From Agarivorans albus (GTDB lineage Bacteria > Pseudomonadota > Gammaproteobacteria > Enterobacterales > Celerinatantimonadaceae), in the NCBI RefSeq assembly GCF_019670105.1, contig NZ_AP023032.1, positions 3,917,501-3,981,500 of the forward strand: a DNA stretch of 64,000 bases. Reading direction: 5' to 3'. The notes below the pieces were generated by a model. It ran no database searches, was not told the DNA's origin, and saw only the letters and a program-made list of their open reading frames with translations. The translations under genes and the position numbers were made by a program. Positions 26,951-35,661 of the stretch are shown piece by piece. Position 1 is the stretch's first letter; each line of letters begins with the position of its first letter.

Positions 26951-29398
26951 TTAACGCTTTTGTGGCAGCAAACAAGCCGAGCTTTCACTAAGCATGAGTT
27001 CAAACTCTTCATGAGGCAAGGGCTTAGCAAACCAGTAACCTTGGGCAAAATCACATCCGGCTTCACGCAGTAAGTTAGCTTGGTGCTCTGTTTCAATACC
27101 TTCTGCAATAACATGAATGCCCAGTTTATGCGCCATCACCACAATCGCTTTACACACAATTAAGTCATCACCGTCTTGCTCAAGGTTATGAATGAACATG
27201 CGATCAATCTTGAGATATTCAATATCAAATTTTTGCAGGTAAGCCAGTGAAGAATAACCGGTACCAAAGTCGTCTAAGGCTACCTCAACGCCAGCCTTGC
27301 TAAAGGCTAATAGCTTTTCATTCACTACAGGGCTGTTTTCCATCAGCAAACCTTCGGTAATTTCCATTACAACATCGGCGCTAGATAAACCCGCTTCCGA
27401 CAATTCGTTTAGCCACTGATTAACATCGCATTCTGCTTCATAATATTGTTTGGGAGAAGTATTAATACTTAGTTGAATTGGACTTAAGCCGCGCTCTTTC
27501 CAGGCTTTTAGTTGAGCAACCGCGGTGCTAAATACCCAATTACCGATTTCTACTACCACACCAGTTTCTTCAGCAACATGAATAAAATCGCTAGGGCTTA
27601 TCCAGCCTTGGCTAGGGTGTAACCAGCGTACTAGGACTTCTGCCTTAAGCAGCTCACCGGTATTCAAGTCCACAATGGGTTGGTAGTGTAAATGCAGCTG
27701 CTTTTTAGCGACCGCTTGGCGTAAATCGTTTGCTAACAAACGGCGTACTTGAGCCTGCTCCTGCAAGGATGCAGTGAAGTAACTTAAACGGTTACGCCCC
27801 TCTTGTTTGGCCACATACATTGCTTGGTCGGCATGTTTTAGAAGGTCGTCAATTTTCTCACCGTCATTTGGCGAAAACGCCACACCGATACTGGTTGAAA
27901 TATACACCCGCTCAATGCCAAGCTGGAACGGGGTGCTCAAAGTCTTAAGTACCGCCTCCCCCAGTTCCGCTACCCTACTACCGTCACCGGATTCATTGAG
28001 CAAAATAATAAACTCGTCGCCACCTAAGCGGGCGACATGTTCACCTTGCAATATACAATGTTGAATACGCTGAGCAGCAATTTGCAGCAACATATCACCC
28101 ATGTCGTGACCCAGAGTATCGTTAATGCCTTTAAATTGGTCTAAATCCAACAGCATTAAACTCACGCGCTCGGTTTCTAAACGCGTGGCTAAGGCATCAC
28201 TAAGAAGCCGATTGAGCATACGCCGATTAGGTAAGCCGGTAAGTGGGTCAAAGTTTGCTTGCTGCCATACTTGTTCTTCGGCCTTTTTACGCACCGCTAC
28301 TTCTTTACTCAGTGCCGCAGTACGCTGTTTAACTCGCTGCTCCAACAAGGTTCTACTGGTATAAACCTCACCAGCCATAGCATTAAATTTGGCAATTAAC
28401 GCGGCAATCTCAACCGGTATAAACCAGCGTTTAGGGTTTACAAACTTGCCCATCTCACCATGAGAAATACCTTGAGCAGTATCTACTACTTGGCTAATTG
28501 GCCGCACGATCATACAGGCCAAATACCAGCTAATTACACCCACCACAAATACACAAAGCAGGCTGACAAAAAATGCATAGCGCTGCAGTTTTAAAGAGTA
28601 GGCCTGCAGCTCAGTGAGGGGTTGAGGAACAATAATCCCCCAGCCAGTATTTTCGACCTTGGCGTAACCAGCGATCATGTCGGCTTGCAATGCGGGTGAA
28701 TAAAACTCACTCACACCAAAGTTGTTATCTCGCATCAGCACAACTGGCGCTAAGCCAGAAAGATCTTTCGCTCGAATACTCCACTGCTCGTTAGGGTGCG
28801 CTAAAACTCGCCCGTATTGGTCAAAAATAGCCACATGTCCTAGCTCACCAAATCGCACTTCAGACTGACTTTCTAGCAGGTATTGAGTGCCCAAAGCGCC
28901 CATTAGGAAACGATCTTGGCCTTGGTAAACCGCTAAAAAGATGGTCGGCTGAGGCACCCCTTCTACCACTACCCCACTAAAATACACTTGGTTTTTGTTT
29001 GCTCGAGCTTGCTCCATAGCTACTTGAACCTGCGCAGGCACACTGTTGAAAATGCTTAAGGATGATTCGCCATAAAAGAAGCGTTGGCCTCGCCCTTGCT
29101 GCCACTCAAACAAGGCGTATAAGTTTATTTCTTTAAGTAGTGGTGATAAGTCATTATGAAAATGTTCAAGACTGATTTGCTGGTTAGCACTGCTAAAAAT
29201 AGCTGCTGTATCGTTGGCATAACGAGCCAGTGCAGTACTTAGATTGCGCGCGATTAGTAAGTGCTTTTCATGCACTGTGGCGGTTTCATTTTGTTGAACT
29301 TGATGCTGAACCCAAGAGCTAACCATTAAGGTCGGCAGCAAAGCCGCAAACATGCAAATAACAAACAAAATATAACGTAGAGAGATCCGCCGATTCAT
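26951..29398 (-). CDS. Membrane c-di-GMP protein: cache-like sensor, HAMP, GGDEF, EAL
   Basis: About 815 aa. A first membrane helix is followed by a periplasmic sensor of about 240 residues (cache-like), a second helix near 270-295 and a HAMP region. A GGDEF domain with intact RLGGDEF is near residue 456. An EAL domain has the variant EVLVRW near 586, with ITEGLL and DDFGTGYSSL conserved. Both cyclase and phosphodiesterase sites look usable; EVL is a known functional EAL variant. The frame has a TTG at 29425, but ATG 29398 (MNRRISLRYI) is a better membrane-protein start, although its ribosome site is poor. Confidence 0.9.
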   Translation of the reverse strand: MNRRISLRYILFVICMFAALLPTLMVSSWVQHQVQQNETATVHEKHLLIARNLSTALARYANDTAAIFSSANQQISLEHFHNDLSPLLKEINLYALFEWQQGRGQRFFYGESSLSIFNSVPAQVQVAMEQARANKNQVYFSGVVVEGVPQPTIFLAVYQGQDRFLMGALGTQYLLESQSEVRFGELGHVAIFDQYGRVLAHPNEQWSIRAKDLSGLAPVVLMRDNNFGVSEFYSPALQADMIAGYAKVENTGWGIIVPQPLTELQAYSLKLQRYAFFVSLLCVFVVGVISWYLACMIVRPISQVVDTAQGISHGEMGKFVNPKRWFIPVEIAALIAKFNAMAGEVYTSRTLLEQRVKQRTAALSKEVAVRKKAEEQVWQQANFDPLTGLPNRRMLNRLLSDALATRLETERVSLMLLDLDQFKGINDTLGHDMGDMLLQIAAQRIQHCILQGEHVARLGGDEFIILLNESGDGSRVAELGEAVLKTLSTPFQLGIERVYISTSIGVAFSPNDGEKIDDLLKHADQAMYVAKQEGRNRLSYFTASLQEQAQVRRLLANDLRQAVAKKQLHLHYQPIVDLNTGELLKAEVLVRWLHPSQGWISPSDFIHVAEETGVVVEIGNWVFSTAVAQLKAWKERGLSPIQLSINTSPKQYYEAECDVNQWLNELSEAGLSSADVVMEITEGLLMENSPVVNEKLLAFSKAGVEVALDDFGTGYSSLAYLQKFDIEYLKIDRMFIHNLEQDGDDLIVCKAIVVMAHKLGIHVIAEGIETEHQANLLREAGCDFAQGYWFAKPLPHEEFELMLSESSACLLPQKR

Positions 29399-30298
29399 CC
29401 TTGAGCCAGATATGTTAAAAAACAAACGCCGATTTTACATGATATTCATCCATATATGAGTTAATTTTTGCAAAAACAACGCTTAATTGAGCAAGCACTT
29501 TTAGCGCTATGTATTTATGCTTAACTTAAGTAGCTCACAGCCCAAAGATTTAAGGCACTTATTTAGTCTTTTGCAGATAAAATTTAGTTAAAACTATTCG
29601 CAGCTAAGTGGCATCAAGTACCTCAAATAGCACTCTACATATGAATCAATAAATCTGATACATATTTAAAACTTAACAAAAGTGCAGTTATTAGCTCATT
29701 GAAACCAAGCTAAGTATTTTAAAACTGCTTACATTCAGTCAAATTCGCCCCGTTCAATGCTTAACAAAGCCTTTTGGGGGCTGAGCTAAACCGAAATAGC
29801 AGCCCTTAGGCAAACCAGCACTTGCTCAAACACTCTGTCAATCAAACATGAGAATACTTAAGCCAAAAGTCTCCTCCTTAACAACAGAAAATAATCCTCA
29901 CAAAAACAAAAACTTAGATCAAGCATCATTTTTTATGATACCAATAGGAATAGCCCCGAACTGGCAGCATAATCGAAACAATCAGCCTAGCTAGCGAACA
30001 TTGATATCGCCACAAAGCTCGCCAAAGCACGCTTTACCGGCTAGCCGTAATCCCTTTAAGCCCTTATTTTTATTAATCATAACTTCTGTCCCTTAGTTAC
30101 CTCTATTGGAAAACAGCAAATACAGTTTTAAGGTCTTACTTGTTAGCTAGGTAAGCGATAGCTCAGTTTGTAAAAAATAGTTAAAGAAGTAGGCTCTACA
30201 AGCAAAGCAGCATGAGTATAGGACAGTAGTTACATTAACTATCTGTAAAATAAAGATTAAAGCTTATTCTAAAAGCTAGATTTGTTGATTTTCGCCCA
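29399..30298. other. Large gene-free region
   Basis: Nearly 900 AT-rich bases with no credible coding frame on either strand; a 47-codon frame at about 29849 lacks a ribosome site. The clearest structure is a hairpin at 29769-29811: outer GCCT/AGGC and inner GGGCTG/CAGCCC around an A-rich loop. The proximal part should hold the promoter of the GGDEF-EAL gene. The rest could hold an unrecognised small RNA or decayed sequence. Confidence 0.5.
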
Positions 30299-30328
30299 TA
30301 AAAAAGCAGCTGCGTAAGGGCAGCTGCT
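30299..30328 (-). terminator. Terminator of the formate-channel/CBS gene
   Basis: Perfect nine-base arms AGCAGCTGC/GCAGCTGCT, followed on the minus strand by a run of six T. It lies about 50 bp after the stop codon. Confidence 0.88.
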
Positions 30329-30377
30329 CATAAGAGTAATTTATATCAAGCTAGCATCACTAGCCTAGCGATAAAGC

Positions 30378-31901
30378 TTACGCGACTGATTCAGCCACCT
30401 CAGCTTGTGGCTCTTCTAACTTTACCGGAGCTCCTAAAGCTGGGCGTAGGGCTTTAAGTACTTGGTGACGTGTAACCACACCAACTAGTTTACCACTATC
30501 TACTACTGGGAAAATCTTCGGACGGTAAACACTACTGTTACGTAAACGCTCTTCTAAAGGTTGGTGAGTAGAGCTTAGCAAAACACCTGACTCAGATACT
30601 GGGTAAACTTGGGCAACATCAACACTCATGTACTCAGCTAATTTTAATAAGTTGTGATTAGGTGCCACGGTCATAATATCCTTTTGCATAATGCTTGCTA
30701 CGGTTGTTGTACTTGGTTTGCTGTAATCTTCTAGCCACAGTTTTCTTAAGATTTCTAACTCTGAAACAAAGCCTTGTAGCTCGTTGTTTTCGTTTACCAC
30801 AACCGCTCCAGATAACTCTTGAGCTACCAGCGCGTCACAAGCACTTGCAATGGTCATGTCAGGGCTAAGTGCATTGTCGGCAGGAGACATGATGTCAGCG
30901 ACTGTAATTGTTTTTAAGTTTTGCATAGTAGGTTCTCCAACAGGACCAGAATATTGATTTGATAAAACAGAAAATTTAGGACGTACAGGCTCAAGCTGAC
31001 TACCGCGGCTATATACCGACCAGTAACCCAAGCCTACAATCACAGCGCCGCCAATAATGTTGCCGATAGTGACTGGTATTAAATTGTGTGAGGCAAAATT
31101 TGCCCAAGTTAGGTGCTCGAATGCACTTGCTTGAACGCCAACTTGTGCCCAAAAGCTAGGTTCAGCCCAGGCTTTAATTGCAATGCCGAGTGGTACCATA
31201 AACATGTTTGCCACTACGTGTTCGAAGCCGGTGCTAACAAACATGGCGACAGGCAATATCACCAAGGCAGCTTTAGCGGCACTGGTTTTAGCACTAAAGG
31301 TCATCCATACGGCTAAGCACACCAATAAGTTACATAACATGCCCAGCATCACCGCTTGCATAAAGCCATGTTCTAATTTGTGTTGCGCTATAGATAAGGC
31401 ATTAAGCCCCCACTGACCGTGATCTAGCTGGTAAAGCTTTGCTCCACTCACCACCAGTACTAGCAGTAAGGCGCCAACAAAGTTTCCTAGGTATACTTTG
31501 CTCCAGTTAGCTAGCATGGCGCGTGTATTAAGCTGCCCATTGGCCCGCGGAATAATTGACAACACGCTACTAGTGAATAGCTCACCGCCACATACCACCA
31601 ACATCACTAAACCTAAGCTAAAAGCCAAGCCACCAAGTAGGCGACTAACTCCCCAGCCCACTCCTGAAGATCCAGTAGTTACCGTGATGTAAAAAACGAA
31701 AGCTAAACCAATAAACACGCCAGCACTAAGCGCTAAACTCAAGGTTTTAGCAGTAGTATTAGTTGCCTTTTTATAAGCATACTGCTCGGCAAACTGGGTC
31801 ATTTGATCGGGGCTTAGCGCGGCGGATGAAATGCTCTCTTTAGGCTTTTCACTGCTTACTACTGTAGGAGCTGGCAATCGCTCCACTTGAATATGATTCA
31901 T
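30378..31901 (-). CDS. Formate/nitrite-family channel fused to a CBS-domain pair
   Basis: 507 aa. Residues of about 40-315 are a FocA-like channel with six membrane segments and the signatures GGELFTSSVL, KVYLGNFVGALL and FEHVVANMFMVPLGI. A C-terminal cytoplasmic part holds two CBS motifs, TVADIMSPADNALSPD near 335 and TVASIMQKDIMTVAPN near 405, ending with KLVGVVTRHQVLKAL. Plain FocA proteins are about 280-290 aa, so this is a fusion. CBS pairs usually bind adenine nucleotides and gate or regulate their partner. Formate is the most likely ion, but nitrite or another small anion is possible. The gene is divergent from a LysR gene. Confidence 0.9.
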   Translation of the reverse strand: MNHIQVERLPAPTVVSSEKPKESISSAALSPDQMTQFAEQYAYKKATNTTAKTLSLALSAGVFIGLAFVFYITVTTGSSGVGWGVSRLLGGLAFSLGLVMLVVCGGELFTSSVLSIIPRANGQLNTRAMLANWSKVYLGNFVGALLLVLVVSGAKLYQLDHGQWGLNALSIAQHKLEHGFMQAVMLGMLCNLLVCLAVWMTFSAKTSAAKAALVILPVAMFVSTGFEHVVANMFMVPLGIAIKAWAEPSFWAQVGVQASAFEHLTWANFASHNLIPVTIGNIIGGAVIVGLGYWSVYSRGSQLEPVRPKFSVLSNQYSGPVGEPTMQNLKTITVADIMSPADNALSPDMTIASACDALVAQELSGAVVVNENNELQGFVSELEILRKLWLEDYSKPSTTTVASIMQKDIMTVAPNHNLLKLAEYMSVDVAQVYPVSESGVLLSSTHQPLEERLRNSSVYRPKIFPVVDSGKLVGVVTRHQVLKALRPALGAPVKLEEPQAEVAESVA

Positions 31902-32089
31902 CTACACTAAAACCTGTAATAACAAGCAACTAGAGTCGCTAATGACTGAACGTGTTATTACAATATCGATAAAGCGTTGGGCTGGTAAGCGGATAATTTT
32001 TATGAGCTATATCAAAACTTCTTATAGCACCTATGTTTACTATACTTAGCAGCTAATACAGCCTCTTAAAAACATTTCTGGAGTAAGCG

Positions 32090-32995
32090 ATGCGCTATTC
32101 TTTAAAGCAACTTACCGTATTTGAAGCCGTTGCAACCCACGGCAGCGTAAGTGCAGCCGCCGACAAGCTCGCGCTCACTCAATCTGCAGCGAGCATGTCG
32201 TTGGCTCAGCTTGAAAAACTATTAGGAAAGCCCCTATTTGATAGGCGTGGCAAGCGGATGGTGCTCAGTCAGTGGGGCCTGTGGCTGCGGCCAAAGGCCA
32301 AGCAGTTACTGTTAGACGCCATGCAAATTGAAGAAGGGTTTGCCGAACAGCAGCTAGTAAGTGGCGAGCTGCAGCTTTGCGCTAGCCAAACCGCTGCTGA
32401 ACACTTAATCCCGGATCTCATCAGTAATATTGATAATAACTTCCCCCAGCTACGCATTAGCTTTTCCGTAGAAAATACCGCTGAAGTGATTAACGGCTTA
32501 ATTAACTACGATTACCAGCTAGGTGTGATTGAAGGGCGCTGTGACGATGACCGAATTGCTCACCAAGTATGGTGTAACGATCACTTGGTGATTGTGGCCG
32601 CCGCCCACCACCCTTACGCTAAGTTAGAGCGGGTGAGTATTGCCCAGCTCGAACAGGCTCGTTGGGTACTGCGCGAGCAAGGAGCAGGCACCCGAAGAGT
32701 ATTTGATAGCGCTATTCAAGGCACCATTGACTCACTAAAGGTTCACCGGGAATACGAGCACGTGCCGGTGCTGCGTTCCTTAGTGGCCAACAATAGCTAT
32801 TTAAGCTGCCTGCCTTACCTAGACGTAATAAAAGCTCTAGAGTTAGGTGAGCTGGTTAGGCTAAACGTACCTGAGCTAAACATTGAACGGTCTTTATCCT
32901 TTGTATGGCGTAACGACACCCCCGAAAACCCACTTCGCGACTTAGTGATTACTGAAGCGAAGCGCATGTTCAAAGTCCACCATCGCGATATGTAA
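32090..32995 (+). CDS. LysR-family transcriptional regulator
   Basis: 301 aa, standard LysR length. The N-terminal helix-turn-helix reads FEAVATHGSVSAAADKLALT followed by QSAASMSLAQLEKLLGK, and a periplasmic-binding-protein-like effector domain follows. An 'aGGAGtaagcg' ribosome site precedes the ATG. It is divergent from the formate-channel/CBS gene with about 190 bp between them, so it may control that gene. No effector can be inferred. Confidence 0.93.
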   Translation: MRYSLKQLTVFEAVATHGSVSAAADKLALTQSAASMSLAQLEKLLGKPLFDRRGKRMVLSQWGLWLRPKAKQLLLDAMQIEEGFAEQQLVSGELQLCASQTAAEHLIPDLISNIDNNFPQLRISFSVENTAEVINGLINYDYQLGVIEGRCDDDRIAHQVWCNDHLVIVAAAHHPYAKLERVSIAQLEQARWVLREQGAGTRRVFDSAIQGTIDSLKVHREYEHVPVLRSLVANNSYLSCLPYLDVIKALELGELVRLNVPELNIERSLSFVWRNDTPENPLRDLVITEAKRMFKVHHRDM

Positions 32996-33019
32996 CTAAA
33001 AGGCTTGCATATAAAAACA

Positions 33020-33068
33020 AAAGCACCTAGATTAAATGATAATGATTATCATTTAATCTAGGTGCTTT
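33020..33068. promoter_or_regulatory. Perfect 49-bp palindrome centred on a consensus Fur box
   Basis: Two 24-base arms (33020-33043 and 33045-33068) are exact reverse complements around a single G at 33044. The centre reads TGATAAT-G-ATTATCA (33037-33051), an exact match to the 7-1-7 Fur operator. The right arm ends at the base before an ATG and contains AGGTG, the only candidate ribosome site for that gene. The structure also follows the LysR stop by 25 bases. It could be a Fur operator, an mRNA hairpin that hides the ribosome site, or a terminator of the LysR gene; it lacks a strong T run. Confidence 0.8.
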
Positions 33069-33323
33069 ATGAATCGCTTATGTCTTTTATCTAGCTTACT
33101 TAGCAGCAGTGCCGTAGCAAATACAGTTCCCAGCTCTGAGAGCCTAAACCAATGGGAGTCACTGGCCGTGGCTTTATCACTGCTCGCTACAGCAGTATTT
33201 TGCTTATGGGTAATCCGCAAAATAAAAAAGGCGCTAAGCGCGCCCTCACCAAATAGCTTGCCTAGCCATTGGCCTACAGAGCCAGTTGCTAGAAAAACAC
33301 CAATAACAATAGTATCGAGTTAG
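33069..33323 (+). CDS. Small membrane protein of unknown function
   Basis: 84 aa. It begins with a signal-like segment (MNRLCLLSSLLSSSAVA), then one clear membrane helix (SLAVALSLLATAVFCLWVI), a basic stop-transfer RKIKKA, and a Pro/Ser-rich tail. The start codon directly abuts the 49-bp Fur-box palindrome. If real, it would be iron-responsive and its ribosome site AGGTG lies inside the hairpin. I do not recognise a family. Confidence 0.6.
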   Translation: MNRLCLLSSLLSSSAVANTVPSSESLNQWESLAVALSLLATAVFCLWVIRKIKKALSAPSPNSLPSHWPTEPVARKTPITIVSS

Positions 33324-33347
33324 GCCAATAGCTTAAATTGGCCAATG

Positions 33348-34439
33348 TTATATGCTGGTACCAAAATCCTCATAAATCTTCTGATATTGCTGTTGAGTGC
33401 GCTGTAAAGAAAACTCATCCAAAACCCGTTGCCGGCCTGCGCGGCCAAATTCAATGAGTCGCTGCGGTTCAGCGAGTGCAGTTTGGATGATCTCTGCTAG
33501 CTTTTGGCTATCATCAAAATCAAATAACCAACCATTTTGCTGCTCTTGCACCAGAACTCCATTTCCGCCCACCTTGCTGGCAACCACTGCCCGCTTGTAG
33601 GCCAATGCCTCCATAATGGCCAAAGACATACCTTCGGTTCTTGACGTCATCGCCAGCAATTCGAAACAGTTATAGATTTTGCTGCGATCGCTTACCATGC
33701 CATGGAAAACAACTTCGGCATTAGCCAAATGCTGTTGGGTAAACTCTTGCAGCGGAGCCAACTGGTCGCCAGTGCCAAAAAAGTGCACTTCAACCTTTTG
33801 TTGTATATCACTAGGCAATAAGCGGATTGCTTCAAGCAAACTAATTTGGTGTTTAAGGCTTACTAAGCGCCCAACTGAGCCAATACGTAAACGCCCATCT
33901 TGCGGATGAGGAACAATGTCTTTCTCCTCCGGCATCGCAATACCGTTATCAATTACCGAAGAATCTACATGCTCCCATCCGTGCTCTTCGTGAAAGATTT
34001 GCTGACCCTCTTCCGAAACAAAACAAATGCTGTCGATAAATCGGCGGGCAAAGCGGTGCACTTTACGCCAACGATTAGTCGCTAATCGCGCTGCGCCATG
34101 GCGGGTATAAACAATTTTACGCTCTAAACAAAACGGCAAGATAGGTAGGGACAACATAACTGCAGAAGGAGAATGCATGTGAATAATTGGGTGACGCCGA
34201 TAAGCTTGCCACAAGCGCAATTGCACAAGACCTTTCATGCCGCGTATTACCGTCACTTTAATATTAAGCTCTTCAGCAACCGCCACAAGAGGGTCATCAT
34301 GATGCCCCAGAGATATAATTTCAGGCTCCATTCCCTGAGCACGCTGTTCTACACATAAATCAATAACAAAGCGTTCTGCTCCTCCCACCTGTAAACTACT
34401 CACAACATGAGATATCTTTTTACTTAACGCGCTATTCAC
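33348..34439 (-). CDS. Glycosyltransferase family 4
   Basis: 363 aa with a GT-B fold pattern. The N-terminal VVSSLQVGGAERFVIDLC is a typical acceptor-domain start. The C-terminal donor domain has RIGSVGRLVSLKHQ and the E-x7-E-like stretch TSRTEGMSLAIMEALA. It transfers a sugar from a nucleotide-sugar to a glycan or lipid acceptor in the cytoplasm. It is divergent from a second GT4 gene at 34553. The start is a GTG with a weak ribosome site. The sugar is unknown. Confidence 0.9.
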   Translation of the reverse strand: MNSALSKKISHVVSSLQVGGAERFVIDLCVEQRAQGMEPEIISLGHHDDPLVAVAEELNIKVTVIRGMKGLVQLRLWQAYRRHPIIHMHSPSAVMLSLPILPFCLERKIVYTRHGAARLATNRWRKVHRFARRFIDSICFVSEEGQQIFHEEHGWEHVDSSVIDNGIAMPEEKDIVPHPQDGRLRIGSVGRLVSLKHQISLLEAIRLLPSDIQQKVEVHFFGTGDQLAPLQEFTQQHLANAEVVFHGMVSDRSKIYNCFELLAMTSRTEGMSLAIMEALAYKRAVVASKVGGNGVLVQEQQNGWLFDFDDSQKLAEIIQTALAEPQRLIEFGRAGRQRVLDEFSLQRTQQQYQKIYEDFGTSI

Positions 34440-34552
34440 AATATCATTACTTATTTGACTATCCTTAGTGGCATTATGATAAGCCAGTTAGGGGTGAAGG
34501 ATCACTCTCTAACTCAAAGAAATTGTTAATTTTTATCAAAGGGTTTAACAGA

Positions 34553-35650
34553 ATGGATTCTTCATTGCGAGTACTTGAGGTGGTACAAAGCCTCGAGCGA
34601 GGCGGTCGCACAGTTAGATTCATTACCACCGTAGCTGGATTAAGAGACAACGGTGTGTTTGTGCTGCCGGTAAGTTTTAAAACGCCTCACAGTAGCGATC
34701 AACAACCCGACCAGCTAGAAGTGCTGCATACTAAGGCCTTTGACGGCCCTTGTATTTTTTACAACTTAGTCAGATTGATTAAAAAACACCGGATTAACTT
34801 AGTTCATTGCCACTGCGACCGCAGTATGATCTGGGCAGGTTTGGCGGCTAAGGTGTGCAATGTGCCTACTGTACTTACTTTTCATCGTTCAATTTTACGC
34901 TACTACCAAGAAAATCGAATAAATCGCATTTTAAGGCGCTTAGCCAACTGCTTTGTTGCAGTTTCCGAGCAACGCAGGCAGTTGCTTATGCAAAACCTGG
35001 GTTTAAGCGAACAACGCTGCTTAGCTAATCATGCTGGAGTCGATACCCAAATTGCTCCTTTACAACCTGCTCAAGCGCGCAAAAACCTCCAGCTTCCCGA
35101 CAATCAAATTATTTTGTTTAGTGCCGGCCACTTAGGGCGAATTAAAGGCCATCAAGATACGCTGAAGGCTTTTAAACTGTTGCCACAGCAGCAAAGCTGC
35201 CAGTTATTTATAGCAGGTAGTGGCTCAAAAAAAGAGAGCAAGGCGCTGCTGCGCTATCGCGATAAATTAGGACTGCAAGAACGGGTGCATTTCCTTGGGC
35301 AAATTAATAACACCGCAGAATGGATGGAGGCTGCAGACATTTTTGTGCAACCCTCGTTAGAAGAAGCCTTTGGTCTAGTATTTATCGAAGCGGGCTTGCG
35401 CCATACTCCTGTAGTGGCAACTCAGGTTGGCGGCATCCCCGATATTGTAATAGATGGTGAAACCGGCTTTTTAGTGCCGGCCGCAAAGCCAGAACAATTA
35501 GCAGCCACCATTTCTAAGCTAATTGATTCTGAAGCATTGCGCGAAAAACTTGGTGAGGCAGCGGAGCAGCGTGTTCGCTCACAGTTCGATACCCAGCATA
35601 TGATTAATAATTATTTAGGTATTTTTAACCAACTTCTCAAGGAAGCTTAA
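34553..35650 (+). CDS. Glycosyltransferase family 4
   Basis: About 365 aa, GT-B fold. The N-terminus LRVLEVVQSLERGG and the donor-domain motifs SAGHLGRIKGHQDTLKAF and PSLEEAFGLVFIEAG (E-x7-E) are typical. ATG 34553 follows AAAGGG by about ten bases; the frame extends ten codons upstream without support. The next gene, a GT2 enzyme, starts 11 bases after its stop, so they form an operon, probably for a surface polysaccharide or lipopolysaccharide core. Confidence 0.9.
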   Translation: MDSSLRVLEVVQSLERGGRTVRFITTVAGLRDNGVFVLPVSFKTPHSSDQQPDQLEVLHTKAFDGPCIFYNLVRLIKKHRINLVHCHCDRSMIWAGLAAKVCNVPTVLTFHRSILRYYQENRINRILRRLANCFVAVSEQRRQLLMQNLGLSEQRCLANHAGVDTQIAPLQPAQARKNLQLPDNQIILFSAGHLGRIKGHQDTLKAFKLLPQQQSCQLFIAGSGSKKESKALLRYRDKLGLQERVHFLGQINNTAEWMEAADIFVQPSLEEAFGLVFIEAGLRHTPVVATQVGGIPDIVIDGETGFLVPAAKPEQLAATISKLIDSEALREKLGEAAEQRVRSQFDTQHMINNYLGIFNQLLKEA

Positions 35651-35661
35651 GCGAGAGCAGC

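Noticed and set aside
29849-29992. 47-codon open frame
   Set aside because: No ribosome site, Asn/Lys-rich composition expected of random AT-rich DNA, and no recognisable family.
31902-32089. FNR site between the formate-channel gene and the LysR gene
   Set aside because: Only one half (TTGAT) is recognisable in TTTTGATATAGCTC; the other half does not match.
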